DNA from: TWA4 sp034086685
GTDB lineage: Bacteria > Bacillota > Clostridia > Lachnospirales > Lachnospiraceae
Length of the DNA stretch: 20,124 bases
Assembly (NCBI GenBank): GCA_034086685.1
Contig: JAXDZY010000006.1
Location: 1-20,124, forward strand
Direction of reading: 5' to 3'
Below the pieces are notes generated by a model. That model did no database searches. It saw nothing but the letters and a program-made list of their open reading frames with translations, and had not been told where the DNA came from. A program made the position numbers and the translations under genes. Each line of letters begins with the position of its first letter. Position 1 is the stretch's first letter. Of this stretch, positions 1-6,651 are shown one piece after another.

Positions 1-11
1 GCGCAAAAAAA

Positions 12-91
12 GAAGCTTCAAATTCATCCGAATCCGTGGACAAAAAATAAACGGTGGACAAAATGTGGACAAAACCACTTTTTGAAGCTTC
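12..91. repeat. GTGGACAAAA triplet inside an 11-bp inverted repeat
   Basis: Three exact copies of GTGGACAAAA lie at 36-45, 54-63 and 65-74. They are bracketed by an 11-bp inverted repeat with arms at 12-22 and 81-91, each arm centred on GAAGCTTC. The block is just downstream of the rlmD-type stop codon and reaches the left edge of the window. Read on the minus strand the unit is TTTTGTCCAC, which contains TTGTCCAC(A), one base off the DnaA-box consensus TTATCCACA. The repeat structure is directly visible; any function is unknown. Confidence 0.6.
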
Positions 92-108
92 ATTTTTCTT
101 TAAAATCC

Positions 109-1500
109 TTATTTTATAAGGGTTAATAGACATATAGTCTCAACATTTCCGGTCGAAGGAAACATGTCAACGCTGCACATTTTCTTCACCTCATACCCAT
201 GGGAGAAGAACATCTCCAGATCCCTGGCCAGCGAAGTGGGTTTGCAGGAAATATATACGATACGATCCACATTGTATGCCAGGATCTTCGGAAGTGCTTT
301 CGGATGAATCCCGTCTCTGGGCGGATCCAGCACCAGCAGGTCAGGCTTGTCTTCAATGGTATCCAGCACTTTCAGTACATCTCCGGCGAGAAATGTACAA
401 TTACCAAGTTCATTAAAGGCCGCATTTTCCTTCGCTGCTTCCACGGCTTCTTCCACGATTTCCACTCCTGTTACCTTTCCTGCAGCCGGCGCCAGAACCT
501 GGGCGATGGTACCGGTTCCGCTGTAAAGATCAAATACGCTGCAGTCTTTTGTATCGCCGATATAATCCCGTGCAATGGAATACAGCACCTCAGCGCCTCT
601 GGAATTGGTCTGAAAAAAGGAAAAAGGGGTGATTTTAAACTGCAGTCCCAGCAATTTCTCCACAATATAGCTTCTGCCGTACAGAAGATCGGTTCTGTCG
701 TTTTGAACCACATCCGCCAGACTATCGTTATACGTGTGAAGTACACCCGTCAGGGTTCCTTCCAGTTTCAGCCCGCAGAGCATATCCGTGAACGCTTTCA
801 GCATCTTTTTTTCATTTTCATCTGCTTCCGGATACTCACTGCTGGTTACCAGATCCACCAGAATCTCTCCTGTAAAAGCCGTTTTTCGCACCAGCAGATG
901 GCGCAGATAACCTGTATGGCGCATGCGATGATAATACGGGATCTGTCTCTCCCTGAAAAATTCCAGAACCGCTTTAAGAATCACAGAAAAATCCCCGTCC
1001 GCAATCCGACATCCATCAACAGTAACAATATCATGAAAGCTGCCCTTTTTATGCATTCCCAGAGACAGTTCTCCTCCTTTAACTTCATCTCCAAAGGTAT
1101 ATTCCATCTTATTGCGGTATCCCAAAGGCACCGGACTGGGAATCACACCGTCATAAACAAGCTTCCGGCCATATTTCTCAAAAACGGGCTTCATCAGATT
1201 GCGCACCTGCTCAGCTTTAATGCTCAACTGTTTTTCATAGGGAATACTCTGATACAGGCAGCCTCCGCAGGTTCCGAAGTACCTGCATACATTCTCACAA
1301 CATTCCAGAGGAGAATGCTCCAATATTTCCAGAAGTCTTCCCTCTGCTTTTCCGTTTCTCGCTTTTTTTATGGAAAATCGAACCTTCTGACCTGGAAGTG
1401 CCTGCTTAACAGTTATCTTTCGGTCTTCCACATGGCAGAACCCCTTATCCGGAAAATCAATTCCTTCTATTACTGCTTCAAATACCTGACCTTTTTTCAT
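109..1500 (-). CDS. rlmD: 23S rRNA (uracil-5-)-methyltransferase, RlmD/RlmCD (TrmA/RumA) family
   Basis: Predicted SAM-dependent enzyme that makes 5-methyluridine in 23S rRNA. The 463-residue protein has the family's usual length and order. An N-terminal TRAM-like region (about 1-60) is followed by the iron-sulfur cysteines C72, C78 and C81 in a C-x5-CGGC motif, with a fourth ligand probably at C164. Then come the QTN motif (297-299), SAM motif I DLYSGTG (324-330), LDPPRDG (391-397), the catalytic cysteine C419 in YISCKP, and the base E454 in the closing NVET segment. The usual SCNP is SCKP here. The start at 1500 is preceded by AGGGAGGAAATA, a good ribosome binding site. Gram-positives often have one enzyme (RlmCD) for both U747 and U1939, so the exact target uridine cannot be told from sequence. 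A strong hairpin lies just upstream. Confidence 0.93.
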   Translation of the reverse strand: MKKGQVFEAVIEGIDFPDKGFCHVEDRKITVKQALPGQKVRFSIKKARNGKAEGRLLEILEHSPLECCENVCRYFGTCGGCLYQSIPYEKQLSIKAEQVRNLMKPVFEKYGRKLVYDGVIPSPVPLGYRNKMEYTFGDEVKGGELSLGMHKKGSFHDIVTVDGCRIADGDFSVILKAVLEFFRERQIPYYHRMRHTGYLRHLLVRKTAFTGEILVDLVTSSEYPEADENEKKMLKAFTDMLCGLKLEGTLTGVLHTYNDSLADVVQNDRTDLLYGRSYIVEKLLGLQFKITPFSFFQTNSRGAEVLYSIARDYIGDTKDCSVFDLYSGTGTIAQVLAPAAGKVTGVEIVEEAVEAAKENAAFNELGNCTFLAGDVLKVLDTIEDKPDLLVLDPPRDGIHPKALPKILAYNVDRIVYISCKPTSLARDLEMFFSHGYEVKKMCSVDMFPSTGNVETICLLTLIK

Positions 1501-1529
1501 TATTTCCTCCCTGAATGAATATCAAATAA

Positions 1530-1558
1530 GGGGTACCTCACCATCGGTGGGGTACCCC
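1530..1558. terminator. Strong 13-bp hairpin between acidic-tail gene and rlmD
   Basis: Arms at 1530-1542 and 1546-1558 form a 13-bp stem with one G-U pair and a 3-base loop (ATC). On the minus strand it lies about 60 bases after the acidic-tail membrane protein and about 20 bases before the rlmD ribosome binding site. It is followed there by CTTATTTGAT, so the T-tract is weak. It may be a weak terminator, an attenuator in the rlmD leader or an mRNA-processing stem. The stem is clear; the role is inferred. Confidence 0.6.
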
Positions 1559-1620
1559 CATATGTCATTTTATACGTTTCCTTTGTCAACCGCTTAAATA
1601 GTTTCAAAAACGCTTATCTT

Positions 1621-1920
1621 TTACTCGTCTTTTTTTGCCTCAGCCTCTTCGTCAACAAAGATGTCCTCTTCCTCTTCTTCAGTTTCCGGCTCTTTATCAT
1701 CCGGTTCATCTTCAAAATCTTCAAAGAATTCGTCATCATCAAAATCATCTTCGAATTCGTCCGGATCGGGAGTCAGCTTTTTGTATAAAAGAATTGCTAC
1801 AGCTGCAATAACAGCTGCTGCTGCAATAATACCTGCTGCCCAGCAGACCTTTTTTCTGGATTCAGACTTCTTAACCCGCTCGATCATGCGTTCAAGATCT
1901 TCTCTCGTAATGTTGTTCAT
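1621..1920 (-). CDS. Small single-pass membrane protein with highly acidic C-terminal tail
   Basis: Function not recognised. The 99-residue protein has three parts. Residues 1-24 are a charged, helical N-terminus (NNITREDLERMIERVKKSES). Residues 25-48 are an Ala/Ile/Val-rich transmembrane segment (AAGIIAAAAVIAAVAILLY) preceded by RKK. The rest is a roughly 50-residue tail made almost wholly of Asp, Glu and Phe. By the positive-inside rule the N-terminus is probably cytosolic and the acidic tail outside, though the KK after the helix makes this uncertain. The ATG at 1920 is preferred because AAAGGA lies about 10 bases upstream; the GTG at 1929 would sit on top of that site. The leader has a strong hairpin (1945-1977) and an extended -10 promoter. 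The poly-Ser frame on the opposite strand is only its mirror image. Confidence 0.8.
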   Translation of the reverse strand: MNNITREDLERMIERVKKSESRKKVCWAAGIIAAAAVIAAVAILLYKKLTPDPDEFEDDFDDDEFFEDFEDEPDDKEPETEEEEEDIFVDEEAEAKKDE

Positions 1921-1944
1921 GTGATACACGTCCTTTCATTCTCT

Positions 1945-1977
1945 TATGCACTTCTGCAAATCTGCAGAAGATGCATA
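1945..1977 (-). promoter_or_regulatory. 5'-leader stem-loop of the acidic-tail membrane protein
   Basis: TATGCACTTCTGC (1945-1957) pairs with GCAGAAG (1964-1970) and TGCATA (1972-1977), giving 13 base pairs with a single bulged base at 1971 and a 6-base loop. With the predicted -10 at 1987-1992 the transcript should start near 1980, so the stem would lie almost at the 5' end of the mRNA. No T-tract follows on the minus strand, which argues against a pcrA terminator. Likely roles are mRNA stabilisation or binding of a regulator. Confidence 0.6.
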
Positions 1978-1986
1978 TTTATTGCT

Positions 1987-1995
1987 AGTATACCA
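1987..1995 (-). promoter_or_regulatory. Extended -10 promoter (TGGTATACT) of the acidic-tail protein gene
   Basis: Read on the minus strand the site is TGG-TATACT, an extended -10 (TGN plus five of six TATAAT matches). No good -35 is present at the usual distance, as is common for extended -10 promoters. It sits in the gap between the pcrA stop and the small gene, implying independent transcription. Confidence 0.5.
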
Positions 1996-2065
1996 TAATT
2001 CTGCCTGATTTACTACCGGAATCTGATTTTTTCATATTTTTCACAGTTTATCAGATCTTTTTTTA

Positions 2066-4441
2066 TCAGATTTTTTTCAGCTTTGCAAAAGATGCAAACA
2101 TCCTCTTTGTTCCCACATCATCAAAATCCACTGTAACTTCAAAATCGCGTTTTCCGTCCTGTATGGAAAGTACTTTCCCTTCACCAAATTTGATATGCTT
2201 TACACGATCACCCACATCATAAGGAAGAGTATCCATCTTTTCCACCTTAAACTGACGTCCCAGTCCGCTTCTGGCTGCTTCTGTCAGCGAATTCTGTCTG
2301 GGATGAGACGCAAATGTTCTGACACCGGCCCGTCCTGATATTCCATTGCCATAGTCCGATTCCCCGCCTGATGCAGCTCCTGATGCTGCTGTACTTCCGA
2401 CTCCCGCGGTCTTAACGAATCTCTCTGCAGTTTGGATTCCCCCTCCGGTATAACCTGCAGATAAGCCCGAACCCGATCCTGACATTCCTGCAGACCGCCT
2501 TGCCATGTTGGTATCCAGCAGATTCATGGGAATCTCCGTACAGAATCTTGAAACTCTGGAATAACGGGTCTCACCATTGACCATCCTCTGTCTTGCGCAG
2601 GTCAGCGTCAGTTCTTTTTTTGCCCGGGTAATCCCCACATACGCCAGCCGCCGTTCCTCTTCCAGATCGCCTGGATCATCGGAATCAATGGACATATAAC
2701 TGGGAAACAGACCATCCTCCATACCGCAGAGATACACCTTATCAAATTCCAGGCCCTTTGCACTGTGGAGTGTCATCAGCAGTACTTTATCCTCTTCATC
2801 ATCCATACGGTCAATATCTGCCACAAGAGCAACTTCTTCCAGAAATTCAGATAAAGAGCCCTCACCTTCTGCATGTTCTTCATAATCCACTGCCTTATTG
2901 ATAAATTCCTGAATATTCTCCAGCCTTGTCTGAGCTTCAATGGTATCTTCCTCTTCCAGTTCCTGACGATAACCGGTTTTATCCAGAACCTCCTCGATCA
3001 GCTCATGAACAGAATAATTCTCAGCCATCACACGGAATACGGCAATCTGTTCAACAAAAGCCAGTAATTTACCCACCGCGCGGCCTTTTCCCAGTGTGGG
3101 TATGTATTCCGCATTGCGCAGGGCTTCAAAAAAGCTCATGCCCTGCTCATCTGCAAAAACCTGTACACGCCCGATGGTAGTCCCTCCGATACCTCTTTTG
3201 GGTACATTAATAATACGTGAAACCGAAATATCATCGTTACCATTGTCAATTGTTTTCAGATAGGCAAGGATATCCTTGATTTCTTTTCTCTGATAGAAGT
3301 TGACGCCTCCCACCAGCTGATAGGGAATCCCTTTATTGACCATCCGCTCTTCAATTGCACGGGACTGGGCATTGGTACGGTACAGAATTGCACAATCCCT
3401 GTAGGAAAAACCATCCGCATGCGCATCCAGCAGTTCTTCCGTAATCCGATCAGCCTCCTGCATGGCGGTATCATACATCTTCAGCCTGACTTTACGGCCT
3501 TCTTCATTCTCCGTCCACAGGCGTTTTTCCTTTCGGCCGCTGTTGTTTTTAATAACTTCGTTGGCTGCGTTCAGAATATTCTGAGTGGAACGATAATTCT
3601 GTTCCAGACGGATCACGGTCGCATCGGGAAAATACTGCTCAAATCCAAGAATATTGTGTATATTGGCTCCCCGGAACTTGTAAATGGACTGATCGTCATC
3701 ACCAACCACACACAGATTGCGGTGTCTGCCCGCCAGAAGACGAATCAGTTCAAACTGAGCCGTATTGGTATCCTGATATTCATCAACCATGATATACCTG
3801 AAACGGTTCTGATAATACTCAAGCACCTCAGGATTCTCCCTGAAAAGCTCAACTGTCTTTACGATCAGATCATCAAAATCCAGTGCATTATTCTTCTTAA
3901 GCTGCTCCTGATACTCGGTATAAATATCGCCGATACGCATCTGCCGGTAATCGCCTGCCGCCTCCCTGCAGAACTGTTCCGGTGACACCAGATTATCCTT
4001 GGCTGCGGATATATACTTCATGACCACGCGGTCTTTGTACATCTTCTGATCCACATCCAGCTTCTTAAGCACCTGATGAAGAAGTGTTTTCTGGTCATCC
4101 GTATCATATATGGAGAAGCTGGTAGTAAATCCCAGATATTCAATATGCCTGCGCAGGATCCGTACACAGGTGGAATGAAACGTGGATACCCAGATGCTTT
4201 CCGCACCGAATTCCACCAGCTGATTCACACGCTCGCGCATCTCTCCCGCTGCCTTATTGGTAAACGTAATTGCCAGAATACTCCATGGATTCACATCCTT
4301 TTCATCGATCAGATAAGCGATCCTGTGGGTCAGTGTCCTGGTTTTGCCGGAACCTGCCCCCGCCAGAATAAGCAAAGGTCCTTCTGTCTGGTAGACAGCT
4401 TTCTGCTGCTCCGGATTCAGGCGTTCGTAAATTGTACTCAT
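2066..4441 (-). CDS. pcrA: ATP-dependent DNA helicase PcrA (UvrD/Rep superfamily 1)
   Basis: Superfamily 1A 3'-5' DNA helicase for repair and for clearing replication or transcription conflicts; cytosolic. All helicase motifs are visible in the 791 residues: Walker A AGAGSGKT (27-34), ITFTNKAAGEM (57-67), DEYQDT (220-225), GDDDQSIYKFRGA (247-259), LEQNYRST (279-286), LMTLHSAKGLEFDKVYL (555-571) and AYVGITRAK (600-608). The C-terminus has the Tudor-like segment GDRVKHIKFGEGKVLSI (744-760), the part that contacts RNA polymerase in Bacillus PcrA. The linker 648-730 is a long Gly/Ser/Ala-rich low-complexity stretch, making the protein longer than Bacillus PcrA (about 740). The start has AGGGAGAG upstream. 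A yerC homologue nearby recalls the Bacillus subtilis yerC-pcrA neighbourhood, but pcrB and ligA are absent here. Confidence 0.97.
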   Translation of the reverse strand: MSTIYERLNPEQQKAVYQTEGPLLILAGAGSGKTRTLTHRIAYLIDEKDVNPWSILAITFTNKAAGEMRERVNQLVEFGAESIWVSTFHSTCVRILRRHIEYLGFTTSFSIYDTDDQKTLLHQVLKKLDVDQKMYKDRVVMKYISAAKDNLVSPEQFCREAAGDYRQMRIGDIYTEYQEQLKKNNALDFDDLIVKTVELFRENPEVLEYYQNRFRYIMVDEYQDTNTAQFELIRLLAGRHRNLCVVGDDDQSIYKFRGANIHNILGFEQYFPDATVIRLEQNYRSTQNILNAANEVIKNNSGRKEKRLWTENEEGRKVRLKMYDTAMQEADRITEELLDAHADGFSYRDCAILYRTNAQSRAIEERMVNKGIPYQLVGGVNFYQRKEIKDILAYLKTIDNGNDDISVSRIINVPKRGIGGTTIGRVQVFADEQGMSFFEALRNAEYIPTLGKGRAVGKLLAFVEQIAVFRVMAENYSVHELIEEVLDKTGYRQELEEEDTIEAQTRLENIQEFINKAVDYEEHAEGEGSLSEFLEEVALVADIDRMDDEEDKVLLMTLHSAKGLEFDKVYLCGMEDGLFPSYMSIDSDDPGDLEEERRLAYVGITRAKKELTLTCARQRMVNGETRYSRVSRFCTEIPMNLLDTNMARRSAGMSGSGSGLSAGYTGGGIQTAERFVKTAGVGSTAASGAASGGESDYGNGISGRAGVRTFASHPRQNSLTEAARSGLGRQFKVEKMDTLPYDVGDRVKHIKFGEGKVLSIQDGKRDFEVTVDFDDVGTKRMFASFAKLKKI

Positions 4442-4491
4442 ACTGCCACTCTCCCTGTTCTTTTCACAAATGTTTCATGTAATACCTGAAA

Positions 4492-4500
4492 AGTATATCA
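4492..4500 (-). promoter_or_regulatory. Extended -10 promoter (TGATATACT) of pcrA
   Basis: Minus-strand TGA-TATACT fits an extended -10 element about 50 bases upstream of the pcrA start. The region ahead of it is AT-rich and has no convincing -35. This is a motif match by eye. Confidence 0.45.
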
Positions 4501-4564
4501 TAAAAACAGTTGTTTGTGTTATTAACTTTTCGAAAACAATATTTCCATTTTCTGAACTTTATGG

Positions 4565-4689
4565 ACAGTCTGTTTCAAACGTCCAAACCGGATATCAATT
4601 TTTATTTGCAATTAACTTGTTTTTAAATCTGTTTTCGATTATACTCTATATAATCTGAATATGGTAATTGTATGGTCACAGTCTGTTTC
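4565..4689. repeat. 12-bp direct repeat ACAGTCTGTTTC upstream of the DUF1836 gene
   Basis: ACAGTCTGTTTC occurs exactly at 4565-4576 and 4678-4689, 113 bases apart, flanking the predicted promoter of the DUF1836 gene. Both copies are preceded by TATGG within a few bases. Such spaced repeats in a divergent intergenic region could be operator sites; this is inference. Confidence 0.5.
4649..4654 (+). promoter_or_regulatory. -10 element TATAAT of the DUF1836 gene
   Basis: A consensus TATAAT about 80 bases upstream of the TTG start. No -35 close to consensus is seen at 16-18 bases, so the promoter may need an activator or be weak. Transcription would start near 4661. Confidence 0.45.
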
Positions 4690-4700
4690 CGCCAATTACC
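4663..4700 (+). promoter_or_regulatory. 5'-leader inverted repeat of the DUF1836 gene
   Basis: GGTAATTG (4663-4670) and CAATTACC (4693-4700) are perfect 8-bp inverted arms with a 22-base loop. The first arm begins right at the predicted transcript start, and the ribosome binding site lies about 20 bases after the second. It could be an mRNA stem-loop or a DNA operator. One copy of the 12-bp direct repeat lies in the loop. Confidence 0.5.
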
Positions 4701-4733
4701 GGACATGAAATGTTACAGAACGGAGGAAGAACG

Positions 4734-5390
4734 TTGTCCAGTAAAAATTCCAGTAATATCAAGAGCATCAGCAGATTATTCCGACGTCTTGCTTCACTCG
4801 GTTATATTCAGCCGGAAGAAATCCCTTCAATTGATTTATATATGGATCAGGTTACCACTTTTATGGATGATCATCTTAAAACTTCAAAACGCTATGACAG
4901 TGATAAGATTCTCACAAAAACCATGATCAACAACTATGCCAAGAATAACCTGCTGCCGCCGCCCGTTAAGAAAAAATATTCCAAAGATCACATGCTTCTT
5001 CTTATATTTATTTATTATTTCAAAAATATCATGAGCATCAGTGACATTCAGGAACTTCTGGGGCCCCTTGCGGATCAGTATTTCAGCAACAAAGGTGAAA
5101 TTCCTCTGACAGAAGTCTATCAGGAAGTGATGGATTATCTCAAACAGGAGCAGAATGGACTGTTTCAGCATATCAAGAATGAGTTCCATTCCTCTGAGAG
5201 ACTGTTCACGGATACCTCCGCGGATATCCCGGAAGAAGACCGTGAAGAGCTCCGCAAATTTGCTTTTATCTGCTATCTTGCATTTGACGTTTATCTGAAA
5301 AAACTGATGATCGAGACTCTGATCGATGATGACAGAGAAAACCGCATGAAACAGGACGAAGCAAAAAAGAAATCTCAGGAAAAAAAATAA
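4734..5390 (+). CDS. DUF1836 domain protein, putative MerR-like DNA-binding regulator
   Basis: A 218-residue protein of the DUF1836 family, which is common in Firmicutes and not characterised biochemically as far as I know. The visible core (SDKILTKTMINNYAKNNLLPPP, then a KKYSKDHMLLLIFIYYFKNIMSISDIQELL segment) resembles the winged-helix opening of MerR-type regulators: a helix ending in N-Y, a short PP turn, then a helix with Y-S-K-D-H. The C-terminus is charged and lysine-rich. TTG at 4734 is chosen as start because GGAGG (4722-4726) sits 7 bases ahead; the upstream in-frame ATG at 4668 has no such site. Transcription alone on plus, with direct repeats and a dyad upstream, would suit autoregulation, but this is inferred. 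Confidence 0.8.
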   Translation: MSSKNSSNIKSISRLFRRLASLGYIQPEEIPSIDLYMDQVTTFMDDHLKTSKRYDSDKILTKTMINNYAKNNLLPPPVKKKYSKDHMLLLIFIYYFKNIMSISDIQELLGPLADQYFSNKGEIPLTEVYQEVMDYLKQEQNGLFQHIKNEFHSSERLFTDTSADIPEEDREELRKFAFICYLAFDVYLKKLMIETLIDDDRENRMKQDEAKKKSQEKK

Positions 5391-5391
5391 T

Positions 5392-5441
5392 CGTAAAAGG
5401 GGTTGTCTCTGAATTACGTTTTCAGGACAGCCCCTTTTACG
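5392..5441. terminator. Bidirectional terminator between DUF1836 gene and yerC
   Basis: Arms 5392-5407 and 5426-5441 form a 16-bp stem with one G-U pair and an 18-base loop. The two genes converge on it. On the minus strand a run ATTATTTTTTTT follows the stem, giving a good intrinsic terminator for yerC. On the plus strand the stem itself ends in CCCCTTTTACG with a poor T-tail. Confidence 0.8.
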
Positions 5442-5463
5442 GTCTTCTGTTATAGCCGCAGGT

Positions 5464-5772
5464 TTATTCCCCCTGCTTTTCCCCCTGATTATTAATCCGG
5501 TCCAACACCATATCATAACCGTCTGTTCCATAATTAAGACAACGGTTTACCCTGCTGATCGTTGCTGTGGAAGCGCCTGTCTGTTCTGCAATCTCCAGAT
5601 AGGTTTTTTTCTCCCTGAGCATACGTGCCACTTCAAATCTCTGTGACAGAGAAAGCAGTTCATTGATAGTACATGCATCTTCAAAAAACTTATAGCACTC
5701 GTCCAGATTCTGTAAGGTAAGAATCGCCTGAAACAGGGAATCAACCGCTTCCGTCTTTATCTTGTCATTCAT
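5464..5772 (-). CDS. yerC: YerC/YecD family TrpR-like transcriptional regulator
   Basis: A 102-residue cytosolic protein of the YerC/YecD group, related to the Trp repressor fold. It is all-helical, with N-terminal helices (about 8-54) and a helix-turn-helix at about 57-76 (TYLEIAEQTGASTATISRV), followed by NRCLNYG, which is strongly conserved in this family. Length matches the family. The ligand and regulon are not known to me and the protein need not bind tryptophan. The ATG at 5772 has GGAGGG about 12 bases upstream, a slightly long spacing. In Bacillus subtilis yerC also lies near pcrA, and here pcrA is about 1 kb away. The closely spaced palindrome GTATT-TTT-AATAC in its leader (about 5797-5812) is a possible self-operator. 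Confidence 0.88.
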   Translation of the reverse strand: MNDKIKTEAVDSLFQAILTLQNLDECYKFFEDACTINELLSLSQRFEVARMLREKKTYLEIAEQTGASTATISRVNRCLNYGTDGYDMVLDRINNQGEKQGE

Positions 5773-5879
5773 AATTTCATAATACCCTCCTGTATGAGTA
5801 TTTTTAATACCTTATCACAAGGATATATTATCATTTTAACGCGATAAAGTCCAGCCCCAGTCTTTTAATTGCTGCCCAT

Positions 5880-6398
5880 CTATTGCAGCTGACGTCTGAT
5901 CATGGAAATCAGCCCGGCATTGTGCATAACGGTAAAAACTGCAAGTGCTGCCAGAAATCCGCCCAGACACTGTACCGCATTACCGGTAATCATTGCCAGA
6001 GCTGAAGCTTTGTCAAATAAAAATGCCGTTGCGATGGAATAAGCAGCCACCTGGAATACACAGCCTGCAATACATCCGCCGATCCATCCGTAGGTTTTAT
6101 GACTTTTCTCCGCAAGAACACCCATGATCAGTGCCATGACTGCTTTAATGAAAAAGGTGGGAATCACCCAGATCGCATACCCTCCTATCAAATCTGCCAG
6201 CGCAGCACCGATGGCACCGGCAGCAGCACCTTCCTTCTTACCCAGAATACAAACTGTCAGGAAAATCATACTGTCGCCCAGATGAATATATCCGCCCATG
6301 GCGGGAATCGGAATCTTCAGATAATAGGTTCCTGCAAATACCAGTGCTGCCATCAGTGCAGTCACTGTAATATCTTTGATATTCATTTCTTTATTCAT
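5880..6398 (-). CDS. ECF transporter S component (vitamin-type substrate binding subunit)
   Basis: A 172-residue integral membrane protein with about five to six hydrophobic helices, the substrate-specific subunit of an energy-coupling factor transporter. Recognisable family features are the N-terminal ALMAALVFAGTYYLKIPIP helix, YIHLGDSMIFL, and the AAAGAIGAALADLIGGY helix. No EcfA ATPases or EcfT are in the window, so it probably uses a shared ECF module encoded elsewhere (group II type). The substrate is uncertain: IHLGD-type S components include carriers for pyridoxine, hydroxymethylpyrimidine and riboflavin, and no riboswitch that could decide is visible upstream. The start at 6398 is preferred because GGAGGG lies 7 bases before it; the ATG at 6413 overlaps that site but has its own AGGAGG about 11 bases upstream. 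No terminator is obvious downstream, so it may be read into yerC. Confidence 0.85.
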   Translation of the reverse strand: MNKEMNIKDITVTALMAALVFAGTYYLKIPIPAMGGYIHLGDSMIFLTVCILGKKEGAAAGAIGAALADLIGGYAIWVIPTFFIKAVMALIMGVLAEKSHKTYGWIGGCIAGCVFQVAAYSIATAFLFDKASALAMITGNAVQCLGGFLAALAVFTVMHNAGLISMIRRQLQ

Positions 6399-6589
6399 TA
6401 TGAAGCCCTCCATATTATTTCATGCCTCCTAGTATGTCACAATTCTGTTCTTGTTGAAATACTCAAATTTTTCTTTTTTTATCAGGTCAGTTTGAACTGT
6501 ACATGTATTTATTCTGAAATGTAACCTGTTCAAAGATTGGAGGACACATCAACACATTCCTTCTATTGTTTTTTTATTATAACTTTATA

Positions 6590-6618
6590 TTGACATTATC
6601 GGAAACAGATAGTATTAT
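6590..6618 (+). promoter_or_regulatory. Sigma-A promoter of the purine permease gene
   Basis: TTGACA at 6590-6595 and TATTAT at 6613-6618 with a 17-base spacer form a near-consensus vegetative promoter. A TATAAT at 6616-6621 overlaps but would have a 20-base spacer. The predicted leader is only about 27 bases, too short for the purine riboswitch often found ahead of such genes. Confidence 0.75.
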
Positions 6619-6619
6619 A

Positions 6620-6639
6620 ATGTTATGATAATGTAACAT
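6620..6639 (+). promoter_or_regulatory. Palindrome ATGTTA-N8-TAACAT at the purine permease start site
   Basis: Arms at 6620-6625 and 6634-6639 form a 6-bp inverted repeat that overlaps the -10 edge and predicted start site. The position suits a repressor operator. The arms are short, so chance occurrence is possible. Confidence 0.4.
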
Positions 6640-6651
6640 ACGGAGGTGCTT

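Noticed and set aside
1..91. Minus-strand open frame from an ATG at 91 to the window edge
   Set aside because: The 30 visible codons consist of the GTGGACAAAA repeats read in translation, and no proper ribosome binding site precedes them; not enough to call a gene.
199..1518. 439-codon plus-strand open frame over rlmD
   Set aside because: Opposite-strand shadow of a gene with all catalytic motifs of the RlmD family; it has no recognisable domain or ribosome binding site.
1661..1924. Plus-strand frame encoding a poly-Ser protein
   Set aside because: It is the complement of the Asp/Glu-rich tail of the minus-strand gene (GAA/GAT read as TTC/ATC and TCx); no ribosome binding site and no protein-like composition.
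2020..2065. ATCTGAT/ATCAGAT pair downstream of pcrA as a terminator
   Set aside because: The stem is only about 7 bp with a loop of more than 15 bases, and the T-run lies on the wrong strand for pcrA.
6414..6651. Riboswitch between the ECF S component and purine permease genes
   Set aside because: No conserved purine, thiamine, FMN or other riboswitch core was recognised, and the strong plus-strand promoter leaves only a short leader.
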